Position numbers and translations under genes: made by a program
Notes under the pieces: generated by a model
Told to the model about the DNA's origin: nothing
Database searches by the model: none
The model's input: the letters and a program-made list of their open reading frames with translations, nothing else
Assembly (NCBI GenBank): GCA_004151065.3
Contig: NWUY0300007325.1
Span: 19,131 to 31,983 of the forward strand
From: Larix sibirica
Taxonomy: Eukaryota > Streptophyta > Pinopsida > Pinales > Pinaceae
Reading direction: 5' to 3'
Length of the DNA: 12,853 bases
Shown: in pieces, positions 7,751-12,853 of the stretch
Layout: each line of letters opens with the position of its first letter
Numbering within the stretch: the stretch's first letter is position 1

Positions 7751-7757
7751 GTGAGGT
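7747..7757 (+). other. 5' splice donor of the BUD13-like exon
   Basis: CGAG|GTGAGGT, with the GT at 7751-7752. It matches the plant donor consensus AG|GTRAG well. It sits just after the conserved DPLWQ segment and immediately before in-frame stops, which is where the coding signal ends. Confidence 0.65.
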
Positions 7758-8090
7758 TATGCTATATGAATTTATATTAAATGTTAAATAAGAAGCAAAT
7801 TTTGATTGTTAAGGAATTGATTTTAGGTTGCATAAAAGTTTCACAGAACCATTCCATTTACATCCTCAAATACTCCTAAAATGTCATTTCGCAAATGAGA
7901 CATGGTATCAATATAGTCATTCGTTTACTATATTTGTTCCAGACAAGGGCTTCTATCACTTGCTATAAACAAACAGCAAAATTGTGTGATCCAAATTACA
8001 ACTAACCACTGAGAATGGATAAAAAAGTTACACAAGAGAGACTGCAACCCATGACACATACAAAGCACAGCACCATCATGAATACTGCAA

Positions 8091-8336
8091 TCCAATGACA
8101 CGTACAAAGCACCATGAATACTAATAATAAATCATTTCCATTTATGACAAGGATATCACCACTGCCGTGGGACTTGTTTTATTATAGTTTCAATGAGAGA
8201 TAATCAACTTGGTNTCCAATGACACGTACAAAGCACCATGAATACTAAAATAAATCATTTCCATTTATGATAAGGATATCACCACTGCCGTGGGACTTGT
8301 TATATTATAGTTTCAATGAGAGATAATCAACTTGGT
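8091..8336. repeat. 123/122-bp duplication flanking a single N (probable assembly artefact)
   Basis: 8091-8213 and 8215-8336 are near-identical, with one indel and two or three substitutions, and are separated only by the N at 8214. The left copy ends exactly at the N and the right copy starts exactly after it, the pattern of two contigs with an unmerged overlap. The true locus probably has one copy. Confidence 0.92.
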
Positions 8337-8401
8337 TTTTATTTTGAGTTGCTTTAAATTTATTTCTCATATACAATCCAATGATATAGTGCTTTTGATT
8401 T

Positions 8402-8598
8402 CATTGTTGAAAGAGTGGTGGAAACATTTAACAATCCAATTCCATTGTTGAAACAGTGGTGGAAACATATAGAAAAACAAAACCTTCTATTGAAAATTTG
8501 ATCAAAGTATATTATTTCTCAATTAAAGTATATTATTTTTCAAAAGAACATAAAACTTTGTAAAGTATATTATTTCTCAAAAGAACATAAAACTTTGT
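8402..8598. repeat. Two short tandem arrays
   Basis: ATTGTTGAAA.AGTGGTGGAA appears twice, about 41 bp apart (8402 and 8443). AAAGTATATTATTT(C/T)TCA appears three times (8504, 8525 and 8562); the last two units are 37 bp with a single difference, including AAAAGAACATAAAACTTTGT. Confidence 0.9.
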
Positions 8599-9192
8599 AG
8601 ACACATTACCATAATTTAAAATTCAAATTCAAAATTAAGTTAATATAGAACTTATAAGCTATGTGCAAACTAAAGTGGAATTGTGAAAACTATATCAACT
8701 TGCTTTTAGTTTTAGGTTGCCAAGGATTGGTCCATTACCATTGAATAAGGCATAATTATTAAATAATTTTTTAATATTGAAAAGTTAGTTACATTTTAGT
8801 TAAAAAATTAGTAAAATTATTATATTAGATTTTAGTTTTGGTAAGTTATTGCTATAATAACGTATTTTATCATTTATTCGTAGCTTAATGTAGTGTTCCA
8901 AAATTTGTTGGTTGTAGTTATGGTTTAGATTACAAATATTATTTGAAATCCAACAATGATTTTTGTGGGTTTGAAAATACATGTTTTGTTTCCAAACATT
9001 GTACATGATTAAATTGAATGTAGATATTCATAAATATATTTGAATGTAAAATGATACTGTTGAAATATGAATGAAATGTTGCAAGTGCCATTTTCTACCA
9101 TAAGGTCGGTCAACAATGAGAGTGAAATTAGTATATATTATATTATGCATAATTTTTATGTCAAGACGTGCTTTACAACTCAATATGAGAGA

Positions 9193-9709
9193 TTTTTTTC
9201 CTTGGAAAAAAGCGTAATTTTATTTATATAATAAGGTTACATTTTGCATAATACATGATCACATGTATTTCCTGTAGTTGTCCAGCGTAATGGCATTGAC
9301 CAAATAGAGTGTTATACATCAGAATATACATCATCATATCTATGTCGATTATAAACTGCATCGTATGCATTATAAAGTGCGCATCTATGAGTGAAATGTC
9401 AAAACCCTGTAGAAATCCTGTTGTAAATAGACTGTTGCATGGAGCTAGAAGACAACATGGGATTTAATAAAAACGATGTGCAAAAAAACCATTTTTGTTG
9501 CATGAGAAGGGTCTAGCTGCTCAATGAAAGCTCTATGTTAGAAATCATAGTTGTCCCCATTTTGTTGAGAAGAGATCACCCATTGCCCAAATATACAACA
9601 TGCTTGCATCCATGTTTCGCTCCCTGCTATGTCCAAGAGTAATTTGATAGCCAAAAACAAAAATACTTTGTGGTTTATCTATCAAAATGTTGAAGTAGAG
9701 CCACTCCTT
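9193..9709 (-). other. 3' UTR of the minus-strand LINE
   Basis: Sequence after the RNase H stop, in the left copy of the assembly duplication. No coding signs. It ends on the minus strand in ATAAATAAAATTACGC, T6, CCAAGG and A7. The flank beyond it (9181-9192) would be target DNA; the matching target-site copy would lie outside the window. Confidence 0.65.
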
Positions 9710-10706
9710 CTATGAAGGGGTGATGGAAATATTCAAAAAAGTTATCGTTTTAGGTTTCAACAATCTTCCATTGCTTGAAATCCAATAGTAGACCTTCCTT
9801 TGAAAGCTTGTAGATGCTAGATCGTTCCTTTCCCTGTATTCATGACGACATGTATAAAAAGTAAAATTTCCCAGCAACCGAAGAACATCTTCAATCAAAG
9901 TATTTAAAAGGATGTTTTGGCATATCTGTGCTTTGTTTATCCAATTTATGACATTCAAGGGGTCTCCAAAGATTTGAATACTATTGCATCCATTTTCAAT
10001 GGCAAAGNNTTATACATCAGAATATACATCATCATATCTATGTTGATTATAAACTGCATCGTATGCATTATAAATTGCGCATCTATGAGTGAAAATGTCA
10101 AAACCCTGTAGAAATCTTGTTGTAAATAGACTGCTGCATGGAGTTGGAAGACAACATGGGATTTAATAAAAACGATGTGCAAAAAAACCATTTTTGTTGC
10201 ATGAGAAGGGTCTAGCTGCTCAATGAAAGCTCTATGTTAGAAATCATAGTTGTCCCCATTTTGTTGAGAAGAGATCACCCATTGCCCAAATATACAACAT
10301 GCTTGCATCCATGTTTCGCTCCCTGCTACGTCCACGAGTAATTTGATAGCCAAAAACAAAAATACTTTGTGGTTTATCTATCAAAATGTTGAAGTAGAGC
10401 CACTCCTTCTATGAAGGGGTGATGGAAATATTCAAAAAAGTTATCGTTTTAGGTTTCAACAATCTTCCATTGCTTGAAATCCAATAGTAGACCTTCCTTT
10501 GAAAGCTTGTAGATGCTAGATCGTTCCTTTCCCTGTATTCATGACGACATGTATAAAAAGTAAAATTTCCCAGCAACCGAAGAACATCTTCAATCAAAGT
10601 ATTTAAAAGGATGTTTTGGCATATCTGTGCTTTGTTTATCCAATTTATGACATTCAAGGGGTCTCCAAAGATTTGAATACTATTGCATCCATTTTCAATG
10701 GCAAAG
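9312..10706. repeat. 696/697-bp duplication flanking NN (probable assembly artefact)
   Basis: 9312-10007 and 10010-10706 are the same sequence, separated by NN at 10008-10009. The left copy stops at the NN after GGCAAAG; the right copy reaches the same GGCAAAG at 10706 and continues with unique sequence. Eight substitutions and one single-base indel are visible, all in the first half of the alignment, so identity is about 98.7%. This is the signature of overlapping contig ends or two haplotypes placed end to end. The 82-codon frame at 9710-9958 is the spare copy of the RNase H end. Confidence 0.95.
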
Positions 10707-11083
10707 CAGATTAAAAGCTTTAAGGCCAAGAGTTCTGCAAAATTATTTGTGCATATTCCTAGTCCCATTTTGATTTTAAAGCAAACAGACTTAGAAAGAT
10801 ATAAAATAGCACCACCACCACATGTTTGGTTTTGTGATGCACCATCGAAAAAACCCCAAGGGAGATCTTTGTTTATGTGTTTCTCCTGAACTATTTGGAT
10901 AGCTGGAGTATCCTTATGCTGTGGGAAATGGGCCAAAATGTCAAGGTTGAGGGAGGACATAATCTCTGGAACAATTGTTTTTTCTTGAAATATTTTCTGG
11001 TTTCTAGCAATCCACAGTCCCCAAATGATGATTAGTGGGAGAGCCCTAATGATTTTTGTGGCCGGATTTGTGGTCCAAGTTTT
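10409..11083 (-). pseudogene. RNase H domain of the minus-strand LINE, still open
   Basis: An uninterrupted frame of 225 codons from the stop at 11084-11086 down to 10409. Counting from the first Met (10960), it has WGFFDGASQNQTCGGG (Asp39), TNNFAELLALK (Glu76), QIFGDPLNVINW (Asp100) and CRHEYRERNDLAS (His140, Arg143). Three of the four catalytic acidic residues are present. The last, expected as A-D ten residues after the His, is A-S here (Ser150). The upstream RT is broken, so this frame is a remnant. Its last part is repeated at 9710-10007 because of the assembly duplication. Confidence 0.85.
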
Positions 11084-11214
11084 CTAAGCATCCAACACAT
11101 CAGCGCCACCCCACTCCGCCTCTAAATTTAGCCTTCTTTTTGCTTCCATCCAAGTTTGTTTTGAGAGGTCATCGTAGGAAAAGATGAGAGATTGTTTATG
11201 TAGCATTTATGCAT

Positions 11215-11440
11215 AGAGAGCACCAACCGGGCCCTTCAATAGATCTTTTTATCATCATATCCCACATTGGTACTTTATTAGCCAGTGTACACCATGTGAA
11301 TATTCTTGCTTTTTGGGGACATTTTGATTTCCAAATACTCTTCCACCACCATTCTGGTGCCTCAGCAATGAGTGGAGTGGTCAGTTCCTGGTAGCCAAGT
11401 TTTGGGGTGTAAAAACCACCAGTGGTTTTATTCCAAATAA
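11215..11440 (-). pseudogene. zf-RVT region of the minus-strand LINE
   Basis: Reads WNKTTGGFYTPKLGY at about 11385-11430, then WWWKSIWKSKCPQKARIFTW from 11351 downward, then WDMMIKRS and WCSLC near 11218-11232, as in the zinc-binding region of plant LINEs. One frameshift (near 11435) precedes it and one follows C-S-L-C. The following 130 bases (SYDDLSKQTW, then IIIWGLWIARNQ near 11005-11040) lead into RNase H, with TAG at 11084-11086 where a Trp codon is expected. Confidence 0.78.
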
Positions 11441-11500
11441 GTCGTCTTCCTTATCCATGAGTTTGATGTGTGTGGAGCGCATAGCGTGTAGATATAAATT

Positions 11501-12099
11501 CTAAGCATCCCAATATTCGGTCGGTAGGTCAAGACTGTCAACCTCTCTCTAGCCTTGACCCCAAATAGTTGTGGTAGCCGGATTTGCTAATTGATTTAGA
11601 TGAGAAATACCTTGTTGGTGGAGAAATTGAGTTAACTGTGGAGGAAGGATATGATTGAGTTGACATCCAACCCAAGGATCAACACCGATTCTCACTTTGG
11701 ATCCTCTGCCAAACTTCCATGCAAGACCTTCTATTAAGGGGAAGGAGTTTAGTGTGGCTCTCCAAATGATCGAGACTGAGTTTATGCTCTTATCTCGATT
11801 CCTGACTCAATCAATCAAAGAGTTTGGAGCGATGCACTTTTGTTTTATAACCTCAGTCCAAACGTTGTTTGTTGTAAGAAGCCGCCATCCAGATTTTCCA
11901 GCAATTACTTTGGAGAACAAATGGATATTTTTTAATCCCCAACCTCCCAATCGTTTTGGTTTAGCAATTCGGTCCCATTTTACCCAGGGGAGGACAACAA
12001 TTTTCTTTTTTCCAGTCCATAAGAATCTAGAGCACAACCTTTTAGCCTGTGCGAGAATACTCTTTGGGATCCAAGCAAGGGACATACAATGGACCGGGT
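11501..12099 (-). pseudogene. Post-RT linker of the minus-strand LINE
   Basis: Frame continuing from the RT: MSLAWIPKSILAQAKRLCSR, then FLWTGKK, KPKRLGGWGLKN and GWRLLTTNNVW, all typical of the stretch after the thumb in plant LINEs. It crosses TGA (11807-11809) and goes on in the same frame with LAWKFGRGSKVRIGVDPWVG (about 11645-11704) up to TAG at 11549-11551 and 11501-11503. The IGVDPW block is the anchor that lets the three LINE relics here be aligned. Confidence 0.8.
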
Positions 12100-12853
12100 T
12101 GCTTCTATAATTGATTTAATTAGAACCAAACAACCTGCTCTCAAAAGCCAACGGTGGCTCCCGCTGCTCAATCGTTTTTCCAACTTTGCAATTAGCCATA
12201 GCCAATCAGCCTTTTTGTAACAATTTGGTTTCAACATAAAGCCCAAATATTTTAAACCATCATCCAAAATATTTAGTTCAAAGGGGAAGAGGGTGGCATA
12301 CCTTTGGATTTCAGGGCCTTCCATATTTGTGCAAGTAAGAGTAGATTTCTGGATGTTTATCTTCATTCCAGTGGCTTTCTAAAAAAGGAGCAAGATTTCC
12401 TTTAGTTTCACTGCATCCGAGTCCAATCCATTACAAAAGATGAGGATGTCGTCCGCAAATAGCAAATGAGTTAGATGGAGAGAATCAGAGATGGAAATTC
12501 CTTGGAAAATGCCCCTTGATTTTGCATCGATCAGGGCCCGACTAAGGCCTTCTGCTACTAGAATAAAAAGTAGCGGTGAGAGTGGGCACCCTTGGCGAAG
12601 ACCCCTCTCTCTCAAACAGGAAGAAAGGGGAGGCAGAGCCATTGATGAGAACAAAGAAAGATACAATAGTAATACAACTCATGACCCACTTTATAAAAGA
12701 GTAGTCAAAGCTTAAATGTGTCATGAGTAATCTGAGGAACAACCAGCTAAATCGATCAAAAGCCTTCGATAAATCAATTTTCAGCACTTCCCCACGCAAC
12801 CTACTAGTTTTAAAGCTGTGGAGACCCTCCTGTGCAACCCCAATAGCTTTGTG
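12100..12853 (-). pseudogene. LINE reverse transcriptase domain, broken
   Basis: Copies element RNA into cDNA in active LINEs. The visible motifs are in the right order: VAQEGLHSFK near 12820, motif A KIDLSKAFDR with its Asp at 12773-12775, motif B GLRQGCPLSPLLF at 12565-12603, motif C HLLFADDILIF with the Asp pair at 12448-12453, and LKYLGF at 12235-12255. The catalytic Asp residues are all kept. Motif A and motif B lie in different frames (indel near 12610). The frame holding motifs B and C meets an in-frame TAG at 12379-12381 and continues in the same frame to a second break near 12100. The endonuclease and the start of the RT lie beyond the window. Confidence 0.9.

Larger units (their letters stand above)
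7751..9192 (+). other. AT-rich intron part with short repeats and an assembly gap
   Basis: If the exon call is right, this is the start of intron 1. There is no further coding stretch resembling BUD13, and the only open frames (for example minus strand 8800-9006) are low-complexity AT-rich. It contains a near-repeat of TGACAC.TACAAAGCAC (8051-8113), the N-flanking duplication at 8091-8336, and the tandem repeats at 8402-8598. From 8600 to 9190 I see only AT-rich sequence. Confidence 0.55.
9193..12853 (-). mobile_element. LINE retrotransposon relic, antisense in the BUD13-like intron
   Basis: A plant LINE (L1-like, with RNase H), cut at its 5' side by the window edge. On the minus strand it runs from reverse transcriptase (12853 to about 12100), through a post-RT linker (about 12085-11500) and zf-RVT (11440-11215), to RNase H (11083-10409). 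The 3' UTR ends in CCAAGG plus seven A, the complement of 9193-9199. Breaks visible: a frameshift near 12610, TAG at 12379-12381, a frameshift near 12100, TGA at 11807-11809, TAG at 11549-11551 and 11501-11503, a frameshift near 11435, and TAG at 11084-11086. It is inactive. About 0.7 kb of its 3' part is duplicated across the NN at 10008-10009, so the real element is shorter than drawn. Confidence 0.9.

Noticed and set aside
8402-8598. Short regularly spaced repeats considered as a CRISPR-like array
   Set aside because: There are only two or three units, the units abut as simple tandem repeats with no unique spacers, and the context is plant nuclear DNA.
11697-12715. Plus-strand open frames at 11697-12110 and 12491-12715
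   Set aside because: They are antisense to the reverse transcriptase and linker of the minus-strand LINE, whose minus-strand translation has clear family motifs.

Overview
The window looks like nuclear DNA from a large, repeat-rich plant genome, most likely a gymnosperm such as a conifer. The reasons are the low gene density, several decayed plant-type LINE retrotransposons, an AT-rich background, and one short plant gene exon followed by an intron that runs more than 5 kb to the window edge. The organism is an inference. There is no bacterial-style operon, CRISPR array, rRNA or tRNA gene that I can support.

Layout. 1-1180: the RNase H tails of two LINE copies facing each other tail to tail, forming a 200-bp inverted repeat around a 646-bp spacer. 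1181-1590: unassigned, with a small nested repeat. 1590-3511 (+): a 5'-truncated LINE with linker, zf-RVT zinc-binding region, RNase H (carrying a 148-bp internal duplication), 3' UTR and an A8 tail. 3512-5320: no gene seen, but short tandem repeats, a strong 108-nt foldback and a weak LTR-boundary candidate. About 5320-6950: a composite LINE relic, with an inverted internal piece on the minus strand directly followed by the 3' piece on the plus strand. This is the arrangement expected from a 5'-inversion (twin-priming) insertion.

7533-7750 (+) is the only host gene part I can support: the first coding exon of a BUD13-like subunit of the spliceosome-associated RES complex, ending at a good GT splice donor. 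No second exon is visible, so everything downstream would be intron. That intron holds AT-rich repeats (7751-9192) and a LINE in antisense orientation (12853 down to 9193) with RT, zf-RVT and RNase H regions, broken by stops and frameshifts, and ending in a short A tail.

Two places carry ambiguous bases (8214 and 10008-10009). At both, the sequence left of the N is repeated right of it, ending exactly at the N. These are almost certainly unmerged overlapping contig ends, so about 0.8 kb of the window is counted twice. I found no convincing new biological system. The most interesting points are the BUD13-like exon with its LINE-loaded intron, a Tyr in place of a catalytic Asp in the RNase H domain of three LINE relics, the probable twin-priming product, and the foldback at 4731-4838.
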